From assembly GCF_016908565.1 (NCBI RefSeq), contig NZ_JAFBED010000004.1, forward strand, positions 186,001-250,000: a DNA stretch of 64,000 bases, in the 5' to 3' direction. A model generated the notes under the pieces. It was not told the origin of the DNA. It saw only the letters and a list, made by a program, of their open reading frames with translations, and made no database searches. This document shows, in pieces, positions 20,689 to 29,220 of the stretch. Origin of the DNA: Sutcliffiella tianshenii. GTDB lineage: Bacteria; Bacillota; Bacilli; Bacillales; Bacillaceae_I. The first letter of the stretch is position 1; every line of letters starts with the position of its first letter. The position numbers were made by a program, and so were the translations under genes.

Positions 20689-20716
20689 TTGATAGAATAT
20701 CACTTGTTCTTATAAG
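20689..20716 (+). promoter_or_regulatory. Candidate promoter of rpsT
   Basis: TTGATA, 16 nt, TATAAG on the plus strand, about 58 nt upstream of the rpsT start. Both boxes match at four or five positions; the spacing is one short of optimal. Confidence 0.5.
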
Positions 20717-20774
20717 TATAGAAATGTCGAGTTTTATATAATCTCGATCGTCGAATTGTATGGAGGTGAAAGAT

Positions 20775-21041
20775 ATGCCAAACATTAAATCTGCTATCAA
20801 ACGTGTAAAAACTAACGATGTACGTCGTGCTCATAACGCTACTATTAAGTCTTCTATGCGTACTGCTGTGAAGAAAGTAGAAGCTTTTGTTGCCAACAAC
20901 GATGTTGAAGGTGCAAAAACAGCTTACTTAGAAGCTGCGAAGCGTTTAGACAAAGCTGCTCAAAACGGTATCATCCACAAGAATGCAGCAAACCGTCAAA
21001 AATCTCGCCTAGCGAAAAAAGTAAACGGCGCTACTGCCTAA
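20775..21041 (+). CDS. rpsT: Ribosomal protein bS20
   Basis: Small-subunit protein bS20, 88 residues, all-helical and basic, binding 16S rRNA. It starts [20 protein letters not shown], the family N-terminus. An ATG at 20760 is in frame but overlaps the TGGAGGTG ribosome-binding site, which is 7 nt before the ATG at 20775. It is divergent from gpr, as in B. subtilis, and is followed by a strong terminator. Confidence 0.97.
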   Translation: MPNIKSAIKRVKTNDVRRAHNATIKSSMRTAVKKVEAFVANNDVEGAKTAYLEAAKRLDKAAQNGIIHKNAANRQKSRLAKKVNGATA

Positions 21042-21046
21042 TGAAA

Positions 21047-21072
21047 GACGATCCACTTGGGTCGTTTTTTAT
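21047..21072 (+). terminator. Terminator after rpsT
   Basis: ACGATCC, loop ACTT, GGGTCGT (one G-U pair) followed by TTTTT, 5 nt behind the stop codon. Confidence 0.88.
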
Positions 21073-21106
21073 TTTGCCTTTTTTTATTTTCCCATTAAAG
21101 ACACCA

Positions 21107-21217
21107 CCAGTGCCTGGCCCCTCCATCCACCGATCTCAAACAAACCAGTGCCTGGCCCCCTCCATCCACTAACCAACCTCTTTCTTCCCCCAAACAAAAA
21201 AAGAGGGGCCTGGCACT
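21107..21217. repeat. AGTGCCTGGCCCC short repeats (two direct, one inverted)
   Basis: CCAGTGCCTGGCCCC followed by TCCATCCAC occurs at 21107-21130 and again, with one extra C, at 21145-21169. GGGGCCTGGCACT at 21205-21217 is the same word inverted with one central mismatch. This GGGGCCAGGCACT-type word is a common intergenic repeat in Bacillus-like genomes. It fills the gap between the rpsT terminator and holA; a related GGGGCCAGACCCC lies at 37491-37504 before the sigK terminator. Confidence 0.7.
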
Positions 21218-21266
21218 AATAAGTACCATCCCCCACCTAATCCCATTCAATGTCAATCATTTCAAA

Positions 21267-22292
21267 CTATTTCACCGGTGCCAGCTTCAGCAGCAGCATT
21301 TCAATTGCCAGCCTCTTGTCCACTTTCCCGCTTTTCATCTCATAATCCGCTTCTGCAAGATCCTCGATCATTTTCATCAGTTCCTTGCGTGAAAAATAGC
21401 GACTCTGTTGCGCTGCCAGTTTCACTCTGTATGGATGCACCCGTAGGATCCCCGCCATTTTCTGCTGACTGTAGCCTTGTTCACTCAAATCCTTCACCTG
21501 ATATAACATCCTGAATTGGGTGGCGATCAAGGCGTGCAGCTTGATGGGCTCTTCATTGTTCCTGATCAATTCGTAGAAGATTGCCAATGCTTCATCAATT
21601 TTACGGTGCACCATTTTCTCGATCAGCTCGAAAATGGTATGTTCGATTGATTTGGCAGCAAGCAGTTTGACCGTTTCCACATTGATTGTCTGTTCAGCCG
21701 CTCCTATATACATCGCCATCTTGTTGATTTCCTGTGCCAGGACAGAAAGGTTCACCCCGGCGATTTTCAGCAATTCCTCCGCAGCATCGTTGGCAAGCAC
21801 AGCACCGTTCTGTTCTGCCCTTCCCTTCATCCAGGCCATGAGTTCCCTTTCGCCCAGGGGTTGCCCTTCGATTACCTCTGCTATCGATTTCAACTGCTTC
21901 ACGATTTTTTTGCGTTCGTCAAGCTTCTCATAAGGCGCATGAATGACAAGGATGGTGTAAGGTGCCGCCTGCTGTATGTATGACAAAAAACGGTCTGTGT
22001 TGTGCTCCACCTTGCTTTTACTTTTCTCACCCGTCAAAAAGAATGGATTGGTGAGCACCACCACTCTCCTCTCTCCCATAAAAGGCAAGGTTTCCGCGTC
22101 TTCAATCGCGATATCGACCGGCTGTTCTTCCATATCATAATAGGACAGATTGAAGTCATGCTCGTCCACTTCAAGGGCATGATCGATGATGCTGTCCCGG
22201 ACTTCTTTTAATAAAAAACCTTCCGTTCCTAATAATAAGTAAATAGGCGCAAAATGTTTTGCCTTTATTTTTTTCAATGCTTCAAATCCCAT
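21267..22292 (-). CDS. holA: DNA polymerase III delta subunit
   Basis: Clamp-loader delta subunit, which opens the sliding clamp. The 341-residue protein starts MGFEALKKIKAKHFAPIYLLLGTEGFLLKEV, the AAA+-like N-terminus without a functional Walker A, and ends with the helical collar domain (DYEMKSGKVDKRLAIEMLLLKL). The gene corresponds to yqeN of B. subtilis and has the same position next to rpsT and comE. It has no close upstream partner in the same direction. Confidence 0.94.
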   Translation of the reverse strand: MGFEALKKIKAKHFAPIYLLLGTEGFLLKEVRDSIIDHALEVDEHDFNLSYYDMEEQPVDIAIEDAETLPFMGERRVVVLTNPFFLTGEKSKSKVEHNTDRFLSYIQQAAPYTILVIHAPYEKLDERKKIVKQLKSIAEVIEGQPLGERELMAWMKGRAEQNGAVLANDAAEELLKIAGVNLSVLAQEINKMAMYIGAAEQTINVETVKLLAAKSIEHTIFELIEKMVHRKIDEALAIFYELIRNNEEPIKLHALIATQFRMLYQVKDLSEQGYSQQKMAGILRVHPYRVKLAAQQSRYFSRKELMKMIEDLAEADYEMKSGKVDKRLAIEMLLLKLAPVK

Positions 22293-22628
22293 AAGATTGC
22301 TCCCGTCAGTTTTGGTTCACTATTCTATCGTACATGAGGAAGCAAGGTTGTGACAAGCATTGAAACGACAAACAGAAAAAACGCCTTTAAAAGTCAAAGG
22401 AGATTAGTTTCAGCTGTAAAAACTAATCCCCATTTTATATGAACGTCAACGTAGCGAGCCCCAGGTAACTCACTTGCTGACGATTGACCCCCTCGGGTGT
22501 AATACTATGTTCTCCCGTTATTTCCGAACTATTTGTGACAACTCTTGTCAAAGGTGGAAAAGCATATTTGTTAGGTAGATTTTTTTTAGCGAATAGCTTA
22601 TACTAATGAATGATAAGGAGGGATACTT
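22293..22628. other. Intergenic region with tandem hairpins upstream of holA
   Basis: The 336-nt gap between the divergent holA and yqzM genes contains no convincing ORF. It has a hairpin CGTCA..TGACG with an inner AGTGAG/CTCGCT stem at 22444-22482, a second hairpin GATTAGTTT/AAACTAATC at 22402-22428, and on the minus strand a short CCTTT/AAAGG stem followed by TTTTTT near 22380. A leader RNA of holA or a small RNA ending near 22375 are both possible. I cannot place a convincing promoter. Confidence 0.35.
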
Positions 22629-22763
22629 ATGAACGAATTTGAAAAAAGCGTCCAAAGTAAACGTAACGATGCAGTTGATTCTGGTGTCGGTTTTGTCGTA
22701 TCCTTCGGGTTTTTCGCAACGATTTTTCTAATGGGAACTCTTATTCAGTACCTAGGATCTTAA
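22629..22763 (+). CDS. yqzM: YqzM small membrane protein
   Basis: A 44-residue protein starting MNEFEKSVQSKRNDAVDSGV and ending in one hydrophobic helix (FVVSFGFFATIFLMGTLIQYL). AAGGAGGGA lies 6-7 nt before the ATG. It matches B. subtilis YqzM in length and sequence and has the same place between holA (yqeN) and comEC. Function unknown; probably a single-pass membrane peptide. Confidence 0.9.
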   Translation: MNEFEKSVQSKRNDAVDSGVGFVVSFGFFATIFLMGTLIQYLGS

Positions 22764-22844
22764 TTACGGTTCTATACATACCGTAGTGATTCTTTCTCAA
22801 AGCTCGTTGTGGAAAGAATGAGGATAAAACTCAAAGCTTCGTTT

Positions 22845-22880
22845 TAAAAGAGACTGCTGATAACCTGCAGTCTCTTTTTC
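22845..22880. terminator. Bidirectional terminator between yqzM and comEC
   Basis: AGAGACTGC, loop TGATAACCT, GCAGTCTCT, with AAAA before and TTTTT after, so it can work on both strands for the convergent yqzM and comEC. Confidence 0.88.
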
Positions 22881-22897
22881 ATTTCTTCTAGTGTATC

Positions 22898-25216
22898 CTA
22901 TGGTAATTGGGTGGAAAACGTTCCTCCGCGTTGTGTAAAATTATAAAAGATGGCTCCTTGTTCATCCGTGCGATAATGCATGGAACCGATACCTTCGATT
23001 CGCTCCAGCACTTCAGCATGGGGATGCCCAAACCGGTTGTTCCTGCCTGCTGATATAAGGACATAATCAGGGTCCAGCCGATCGAGAAATGGAGCCAGGC
23101 TGGATGTGCCGCTGCCATGATGCGCAGCTTTCAATACATCCGCCTTCAATTCAGGATACCTCTGAATAAGATCCCTTTCCCCAGCTGCTTCTATATCACC
23201 TGTAAACAGCCACGATAGCCCGCCGAACTCTGCGTACAGGACAATGGAACCATCATTTTTGTCCTTATATACCTTTGATGGATGCAAAAATTGAAAGGAA
23301 GCTTCCCCTGCTTTCCAACCAGACGAATCATCCACCACTTGTACGTTGATTTTCCTTTTTGCTGCCTCTGACATAACCTCCCGTTCCATTTCTCCCCCCT
23401 CTCTTCCAAATCCAACAGGGACATATAAATCCTTTACTTTTATCTCGTTCAACAGGCTTGGAACATTGCCGATATGATCATAGTCCCCGTGCGTCAAAAA
23501 TAGTTTATCCAGTTCCCTTATCCCTTCCGCTTTTAAAAAAGGGACAAGGATACTTTTTCCGCCATCAAATTGCTTTTTTCTCCTTTTCCACTCCTCCACC
23601 TCAAACTGGTAAACACCCCCCGTATCAATCAAGTAAGTGCCGCGATTGTGCGGCAGCCTGATATAGATGGCATCTCCCTGCCCGATATCGAGTACCACGG
23701 CCTTTCCACCTGGCTGGAACAAGCCGATATTCCAGTGAAAAATAAAACAGATCATCAGGAAACACATGGCCTTCCAGCTTCTTTTGAAGGTTACATTTTC
23801 CATTTTGTAAAAAATGAATAAAACCGACAGAATATATCCAACCATCAAATAAAGTGGTGGTCTTCCGAAAACGAGAGTACCGAATGAAAAACCGGCGACC
23901 CCTTCAGCCAGACCATTCATCAATAGCAAAGGATATTTCAGCAATGGGAGAATGACGGGTACAATATCAGGGGAAATGATCAGGCAAAAGAATATGAAAA
24001 AGGAGAGCGGCAATACAAACAAGGAGTAGAAAGGGACAAAAATGAGATTCAAAAGCGGGCTCCATATGGAGAATTGAAAGAAATGATAAAGGATGACCGG
24101 CAGTGATGCAAGTTGAGCAACGATTGAGACGTAAAGCAATTGATTGCTTTTATGCGGGAGAGTTCGCAGCCTTTTCTCCGAGAGGATCAAACATAGACTG
24201 ACAATAAAAGAAAGTTGAAAACCGATATGATAAAGGTAATAAGGATTGATCAACAGGATGATCATGCATGCCACCCCGATGGCATCGATGGATAGGAACC
24301 TCTTTTTAATCATCAGATACAAGAGCACCACGCCGGTCATTATGCCAGCCCGTATGACTGATGGAGCCGCCCCCGCGACAATCACATATAATGGGAGGAA
24401 CAGGAGAAGTGTACCATTCATGAAAGCTCTTGTGACACCCAGTCTGATACCAATAAGGAATATGGCGGCCGTGACCACGCCTACGTGAAGGCCTGAGATT
24501 GCCAGCAGATGGACAAGTCCCAACAACTGATAGGTTTCAAGGATTTCTTCATCCATGTAGCCTCTTTCTCCAAAAAGGAGGCTGATCATGAATCCTGATA
24601 CAGGCTGTTCCACTTCATCATTGATCAGTTTCATGCCTTTTACCCTCCATTGCTTCAATGCTGTATGGAAGCTTGGGGAGGGTGGAGATGTACATTCTGT
24701 AGGGGCATCGATTAACGTGAGGGTCCAGTGAATGTGTTGGTGATAGAGAAATCGCTTATAGTCGAAGGCATGAGGATTTGTAGGAGGCAGCGGTTCTTTA
24801 AGTGATCCTAAAAAAAAGCAATTGTCCCCGATCTGGAGTGAGGAAAAGCTTTGAAATTCATTTTCTGTATCCATGTAGTATTCAATAAGAAGGGTTTCTT
24901 CCCTTTCGGTGTCGATTCTAAAGGATATTTTATTGCCATCCCTTAGGATCATATGGGTTATTTCTCCGGAAAATTCTGTATCCCTTACAGTATACTGGGA
25001 GATATTTGCCCGGTCTATCACGCTATAATACAACCCATAACCAATTCCGACCATCAAGGCGGCACATGCCAATCCGCTTCTTTTCAAACCAAGCCATATC
25101 CAAAGAAGATAACAACATGTTAATGTCAGCAGCCCCCAGTGAAATAAAAAACTGGAGACTGCAATGCCCAGACAGCCGGCAACGGCAAGATAAGCAAAAT
25201 TGCCTGTTTGGTTCAT
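22898..25216 (-). CDS. comEC: ComEC, DNA uptake channel protein
   Basis: Membrane channel through which single-stranded DNA enters during transformation. The 772-residue protein has the N-terminal OB-like DUF4131 region (about 60-170), the polytopic competence domain (about 215-480) starting near MISLLFGERGYMDEEILETY with HLLAISGLHVG, and a C-terminal metallo-beta-lactamase domain with LTHGDYDHIGNVPS, HHGSGTSS and SAGRNNRFGHPHAEVL. All three domains are intact, so natural competence is plausible. It starts 6 nt after comEB; the ribosome-binding site is poor, which suggests coupling to comEB translation. Confidence 0.95.
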   Translation of the reverse strand: MNQTGNFAYLAVAGCLGIAVSSFLFHWGLLTLTCCYLLWIWLGLKRSGLACAALMVGIGYGLYYSVIDRANISQYTVRDTEFSGEITHMILRDGNKISFRIDTEREETLLIEYYMDTENEFQSFSSLQIGDNCFFLGSLKEPLPPTNPHAFDYKRFLYHQHIHWTLTLIDAPTECTSPPSPSFHTALKQWRVKGMKLINDEVEQPVSGFMISLLFGERGYMDEEILETYQLLGLVHLLAISGLHVGVVTAAIFLIGIRLGVTRAFMNGTLLLFLPLYVIVAGAAPSVIRAGIMTGVVLLYLMIKKRFLSIDAIGVACMIILLINPYYLYHIGFQLSFIVSLCLILSEKRLRTLPHKSNQLLYVSIVAQLASLPVILYHFFQFSIWSPLLNLIFVPFYSLFVLPLSFFIFFCLIISPDIVPVILPLLKYPLLLMNGLAEGVAGFSFGTLVFGRPPLYLMVGYILSVLFIFYKMENVTFKRSWKAMCFLMICFIFHWNIGLFQPGGKAVVLDIGQGDAIYIRLPHNRGTYLIDTGGVYQFEVEEWKRRKKQFDGGKSILVPFLKAEGIRELDKLFLTHGDYDHIGNVPSLLNEIKVKDLYVPVGFGREGGEMEREVMSEAAKRKINVQVVDDSSGWKAGEASFQFLHPSKVYKDKNDGSIVLYAEFGGLSWLFTGDIEAAGERDLIQRYPELKADVLKAAHHGSGTSSLAPFLDRLDPDYVLISAGRNNRFGHPHAEVLERIEGIGSMHYRTDEQGAIFYNFTQRGGTFSTQLP

Positions 25217-25222
25217 GAGGGA

Positions 25223-25786
25223 TTACACCCGGACACTAAACAAACTTTCGGCCTTTTCATACCATTCCTTTATTTCTTCCTCTGAAGCTCCCGCGTTTTC
25301 AAGCTTAGCAATCAACTCAGTGATGAACTTCAATTTTTCAGGATCATGAAGGCCTGAATTTTGAAACTCCACATATTGAACCCGGACTCCCGCCTGTTCA
25401 AACATTTCCATCGCGTATGGGTGATTCTTATAATCCATGGCATAATAGACCGTCTTTATCCCTGCCTGAATGATGGCTTTACAGCAATGAAGGCATGGAA
25501 AGTGCGTGACGTAGATTTCTGCCTCCGCTGTCGGCACACCGAATTTGGAGCATTGGAGAAGGGCATTCATTTCTGCATGTATCGTCCTTACACAGTGGTT
25601 ATCGATGACATAGCATCCTTCATCGATACAATGCGTCCCGCCAGCGATGGACCCGTTATAGCCCCCTGCGATGATACGCTTGTCTCTGACTATGGTAGCG
25701 CCGACTGTCAATCGTGTACATGTGCTGCGTAATGCGAGTAAATGGCTTTGAGCCATGAAGTATTGATCCCAAGATATTCTAGCCAT
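25223..25786 (-). CDS. comEB: ComEB, dCMP deaminase family protein
   Basis: Late competence gene encoding a zinc-dependent deoxycytidylate deaminase. The 187-residue protein has the zinc motifs TIHAEMNALLQC (HAE) and THFPCLHCCKAIIQAG (PCxxC). The frame is open 16 codons upstream, but MARISWDQYFMAQSH has GGAGGG 8 nt before the ATG at 25786. In B. subtilis comEB is dispensable for transformation; the reason for its place in the operon is not settled. Confidence 0.94.
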   Translation of the reverse strand: MARISWDQYFMAQSHLLALRSTCTRLTVGATIVRDKRIIAGGYNGSIAGGTHCIDEGCYVIDNHCVRTIHAEMNALLQCSKFGVPTAEAEIYVTHFPCLHCCKAIIQAGIKTVYYAMDYKNHPYAMEMFEQAGVRVQYVEFQNSGLHDPEKLKFITELIAKLENAGASEEEIKEWYEKAESLFSVRV

Positions 25787-25852
25787 AGATTTCCCTCCAG
25801 CTTCTGATTTGCAATAACTATAGTGTATCGACATTCCCGTTGCCTCGTCAAT

Positions 25853-26521
25853 TTAATTTGTCGTGGTAATCTCATCCCGTATTTTCTCTAGTGATTTCTC
25901 TCCGATACCTGTGACATTCAACATGTCATCAACCGACTTGAATAGGCCATTTTCCTCGCGATACTCTATGATGGCTTGAGCTTTGGAAGGGCCTATCCCA
26001 GAGAGTGTTGTAAGCTCTTCCTCTGTCGCGGTATTAATATTCACCTTTTTATCAACCGCTCCCTTTCCCCCGGCATCATTCGGTGTTTCGACGAATGTCA
26101 GCTCTTCAGTTTCCTCCCCTTCTTCCGGGACATAGATCACCATTTCGTCCACTAATAAGGAAGCCAGATTCACTTTCCTCGTATCGGCATTTGGCAAAAA
26201 CCCGCCCGCTTTGTCCACCGCGTCAATGATTCTTTCTCCGGATAGCAGCTCGTACACCCCTGGAAGCCTTACTGCGCCTTTGATATCAATCAAAACAGTC
26301 GCAGGGAGACGGGGGGAATCATTTGTTTCTTGTTCAAGAGACTGATTTGGTTCCTCCACCTCCTCTTGATCCCGCTCTTCAACTACGAGCTTCTGAAAAA
26401 CAGGAGGTTCCGTCATCTCAGAAGAGGGGAACATCTTCGGCCATAGGAAAATCACGAGTACCACGGCACCCATTGTACCGAGCATCCATTTCTTTTTATG
26501 GAGATATAAGGATTCTTTCAC
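25853..26521 (-). CDS. comEA: ComEA, DNA receptor for transformation (GTG start)
   Basis: Membrane-anchored DNA-binding protein that hands DNA to ComEC. The 222-residue protein has one N-terminal membrane segment (residues about 12-30), an acidic linker, an SLBB-type domain (about 75-140, TVLIDIKGAVRLPGVYEL) and a C-terminal double helix-hairpin-helix (VNINTATEEELTTLSGIG, then VDDMLNVTGIGEKSLEKI). The start is GTG 26521 with AGAAGGTG 8 nt before it. It is the first gene of comEABC and divergent from comER. Confidence 0.94.
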   Translation of the reverse strand: MKESLYLHKKKWMLGTMGAVVLVIFLWPKMFPSSEMTEPPVFQKLVVEERDQEEVEEPNQSLEQETNDSPRLPATVLIDIKGAVRLPGVYELLSGERIIDAVDKAGGFLPNADTRKVNLASLLVDEMVIYVPEEGEETEELTFVETPNDAGGKGAVDKKVNINTATEEELTTLSGIGPSKAQAIIEYREENGLFKSVDDMLNVTGIGEKSLEKIRDEITTTN

Positions 26522-26604
26522 TGTGGTTTCACCTTCTATTCATATTTTTTCTAAAAAAACATATAGTGTATGAGAAACTTTTTTGGATGAAGGAGGGAAT
26601 GAAA

Positions 26605-27423
26605 TTGAAAATTGGAATCATCGGGACCGGTAACATGGGAAAGATATTAATCGAAGCATTTATCGAAGCTGGCGCAGTACCTCCTGAAAATATGACAATA
26701 ACCAATCGGACTTTAAAGAAGGCGTATAGCATTCAAAGCCTATACGAAAACATAGTGGTAAAAGAAACAGCAGAGGAAGTAGCGAAAGATGCAGACATCA
26801 TTTTTCTTTCCGTCAAGCCTTTGGATATTCACCCCCTTTTAATGAGAATAGATCATTTACTGACTAAGGATAAATGTGTGATTTCCATCACCTCTCCTGT
26901 ATCTGTGAAGCAGCTGCAGTCTCTCGTATCCTGTCAGGTGGCAAGAATCATCCCGAGCATCACAAACCGCGCCCTTTCCGGGGTGACCTTGATGACTTTT
27001 GGCGAAAATTTAAGTGCAGAGTATCGCGATTATCTGACTGAAATTTGCGGAAAGATTTCCAAACCGATCACCATAAGTGAAAATGTGACAAGGGTCGCTT
27101 CCGATATAGTAAGCTGCGGACCTGCATTTTTCAGCTATCTGCTGCAACGTTTCATAGATGGGGCAGTAAGTGAAACAGAGATAACAAAAGAGCAGGCCAC
27201 CGCACTTGCAAGTGAAATGATCGTCGGAATGGGAAAGCTGTTGGAAAAGGATCTTTTTACGCTGCCAACCCTTCAGGAAAAAGTGTGTGTAAAGGGTGGT
27301 GTAACAGGAGAAGGGATCAAGGTGCTCGAAAATGAGCTGGGTGATGTGTTCCATCATTTGATTCAAAAAACCCACGAGAAGTTTGATGAAGATCTATGCG
27401 AGGTTAAAAAGCAGTTTCATTAG
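26605..27423 (+). CDS. comER: ComER, ProC-family protein (TTG start)
   Basis: A member of the pyrroline-5-carboxylate reductase family, encoded divergently from comEA as in B. subtilis. The N-terminal Rossmann motif is IGIIGTGNMGKILIEAF, and the C-terminal family signature CVKGGVTGEGIKVLE replaces the usual ProC wording GGTT. I prefer TTG 26605, giving (M)KIGIIGTGNMG, because AAGGAGG lies 8 nt upstream; ATG 26599 is in frame but too close. It is probably not a catalytic proline enzyme; in some Bacillus it affects sporulation and biofilm. That role is literature knowledge, not visible here. Confidence 0.88.
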   Translation: MKIGIIGTGNMGKILIEAFIEAGAVPPENMTITNRTLKKAYSIQSLYENIVVKETAEEVAKDADIIFLSVKPLDIHPLLMRIDHLLTKDKCVISITSPVSVKQLQSLVSCQVARIIPSITNRALSGVTLMTFGENLSAEYRDYLTEICGKISKPITISENVTRVASDIVSCGPAFFSYLLQRFIDGAVSETEITKEQATALASEMIVGMGKLLEKDLFTLPTLQEKVCVKGGVTGEGIKVLENELGDVFHHLIQKTHEKFDEDLCEVKKQFH

Positions 27424-27490
27424 AAAGGTATTCGACTCTTTCGACAGAATTCCTTTTTCTTTTGCAAATTTTTCATAAAAAAATGATGAT

Positions 27491-27525
27491 AAAAAACCAT
27501 CCTTGGGATTAATGGATGGTTTTTT
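27491..27525. terminator. Bidirectional terminator between comER and the cupin gene
   Basis: AAAAAACCATCC, loop TTGGGATTAAT, GGATGGTTTTTT, symmetric in A and T runs; serves the convergent comER and cupin genes. Confidence 0.9.
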
Positions 27526-27542
27526 CCACTGAAGATAAAAGT

Positions 27543-28355
27543 TTACATATTTTTGCTCTGCTGAAGAAGCTTGGATTCTCCTGTACGTTCCCACTCTTCC
27601 ACGGTTTCATATGCCTTTTCAGGGGAGTATCCTTTCCCGACAAGGACTCCCATCAGGATGAATTCCTGTAGGATATGTGTGGCATTAATGCCTCTTTTCA
27701 CATCCTCTAAGCCCTCATTCACTAAAAACTCCGTGTACTTTACCCACTCATCTGGAGTTTTCCCTGAAATGACCGTTCCTTCTTGCTCTTCTTCTGCAGC
27801 CATTGCATCAGCCTTGGTAGTATGGACGGTGCCAAATGGATGGTTTGGCGGCGCATATATCGAGTAGAGTTTGAGCGGGGTATTGCCTGTGTTGGTCAGG
27901 TTATGCCATGTGCCAGCAGGAATGATGATGGCGTAATCGTCATACACATCCCTTTCAAAGGTAAAATTATCTTTACTCTTACCCATTTGAACAATTCCCT
28001 GTCCTTGCTCGATCCTTAAAAATTGATCCACGTCAGGATGCATTTCCAAACCGATATCTTCCCCAGGATTGAGGCTCATCAAGGTAAGTTGCAAATGCGT
28101 TCCCGTCCACAAAGCTGTACGATAAGTATTGTTTTGAATGGTGGCTTCATTGATATTCACCACATAGGGATTTGGCCCATTATCTTTAAGCTGGATTCTT
28201 CGGTCTCCCTGGATGAATCCGACGTAGTCATATGGATTTATCGGGGTATATCTGTAAAATGGCTGTTGAGCATAATGATACATCGGCGCTTGAACATAAT
28301 AAGGATTCGGATATTGGTACCTGAAAAAATTTGGATCATGGTACATTTTTTTCAT
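27543..28355 (-). CDS. Cupin protein with Tyr/Pro-rich N-terminus, candidate spore-coat protein
   Basis: A 270-residue protein with three parts. Residues about 4-45 are rich in Tyr, Pro, Phe and Gln (QYPNPYYVQAPMYHYAQQPF). Residues about 75-175 form a single cupin with GLEMHPDVDQFLRIEQGQG and IIIPAGTWHNLTNTG, which keep the HxH...E...H metal pattern with Asp in place of the second His. The C-terminal 80 residues are helical. The Tyr/Pro-rich segment and the sigma-K type promoter upstream suggest a mother-cell coat protein, which is an inference. Either ATG (28355 or 28346) could be used. Substrate unknown. Confidence 0.72.
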   Translation of the reverse strand: MKKMYHDPNFFRYQYPNPYYVQAPMYHYAQQPFYRYTPINPYDYVGFIQGDRRIQLKDNGPNPYVVNINEATIQNNTYRTALWTGTHLQLTLMSLNPGEDIGLEMHPDVDQFLRIEQGQGIVQMGKSKDNFTFERDVYDDYAIIIPAGTWHNLTNTGNTPLKLYSIYAPPNHPFGTVHTTKADAMAAEEEQEGTVISGKTPDEWVKYTEFLVNEGLEDVKRGINATHILQEFILMGVLVGKGYSPEKAYETVEEWERTGESKLLQQSKNM

Positions 28356-28376
28356 TCCCTTCCCAGTTTATAGATT

Positions 28377-28403
28377 TATCCTATGCACTGTCAGTTGGAA
28401 GGT
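28377..28403 (-). promoter_or_regulatory. Candidate sigma-K promoter of the cupin gene
   Basis: Minus strand AC, 16 nt, CATAGGATA, which fits the sigma-K pattern AC-N16-CATAnnnTA. It ends 21 nt before the ATG at 28355. The pattern is short, so a chance match is possible. Confidence 0.5.
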
Positions 28404-28420
28404 ACTTCGTCTAAAACAAA

Positions 28421-28453
28421 AGCCCATCAAATTTGGACGAATTTGATGGGCTT
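28421..28453 (-). terminator. Terminator after yqeM
   Basis: Minus strand AGCCCATCAAATT, loop CGTCCA, AATTTGATGGGCT followed by TTTGTTTT. It ends the yqeG-to-yqeM gene group. Confidence 0.9.
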
Positions 28454-28467
28454 CCATGTTTGTTTAT

Positions 28468-29220
28468 CTATATTTTTCTTGCGGCAAAGAACACTCTTTC
28501 CGCCTGATCGGCGAGGTGTTCCATGGAGAAATCCCCTGTAAGGGATAACAGTTCAAAGCCTGCTTCCTCCAGCCATTTCTTATAGAGATCCACACTATGT
28601 GTACGCTGATAATGCACTTCGTCAAAGCGGGAATATTGTCCTGATTCCTCATCGAGGACAAAAAAGCTCAATTCATGCTCCACACTGTTGGCTTCTTCCC
28701 CTGCAAAGCAGTTCCATATGTAGGACACTTCTTCTTCCACATTCGTAAAGGTGCTATTCACAAATATTTGGGACATTTTAAAAAGGGAATGAACATCAAA
28801 CATAAAGAGGCCACCATGGGCAAGCTGGGTGTAAACCCTATTGAAAGTTTCCCGGATCTCCTCTTCTGTCCGCAGATAATTGAGGGAATCGCAAAAGATG
28901 GTCACGCAATCCGTACCAGCAAAACCATCAAGCTCCGTCATATTCTGCTCAAAATAGGGGATCGTGACCCCCGCTTGAACAGACTTTTCATGGGCTACTG
29001 CAAGCATGCTTTCAGATAGATCCACACCAGAGACCTTCCACCCTTCTTTCGCAAAACGGATGGTCATTTCCCCGGTCCCGCAACCGACATCCACGATGCT
29101 AAAGTCCTGTTTCCCCTTCGCATGACGACCTTTGATGCTCTTGACGTACTCCACCCATTTATCATACGGGACGTCCTCCATCAAATGATCGTAAATGAAG
29201 GCAAATTGACCGTAAGCCAT
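28468..29220 (-). CDS. yqeM: YqeM, SAM-dependent methyltransferase
   Basis: Class I methyltransferase of the YqeM family, 250 residues, with SAM motif IVDVGCGTGEMTIRFA (about residues 42-57), VSGVDLSESMLA and the acidic loop IFCDSLNYL. Its substrate is not known. It abuts rsfS with no gap and ends the operon. In B. subtilis it has the same position next to rsfS. Confidence 0.9.
   Translation of the reverse strand: MAYGQFAFIYDHLMEDVPYDKWVEYVKSIKGRHAKGKQDFSIVDVGCGTGEMTIRFAKEGWKVSGVDLSESMLAVAHEKSVQAGVTIPYFEQNMTELDGFAGTDCVTIFCDSLNYLRTEEEIRETFNRVYTQLAHGGLFMFDVHSLFKMSQIFVNSTFTNVEEEVSYIWNCFAGEEANSVEHELSFFVLDEESGQYSRFDEVHYQRTHSVDLYKKWLEEAGFELLSLTGDFSMEHLADQAERVFFAARKI

Noticed and set aside
26323-26604. 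Longer comER start overlapping comEA
   Set aside because: The extension runs antisense through comEA and has no ribosome-binding site; the ProC-type N-terminus begins at 26605.
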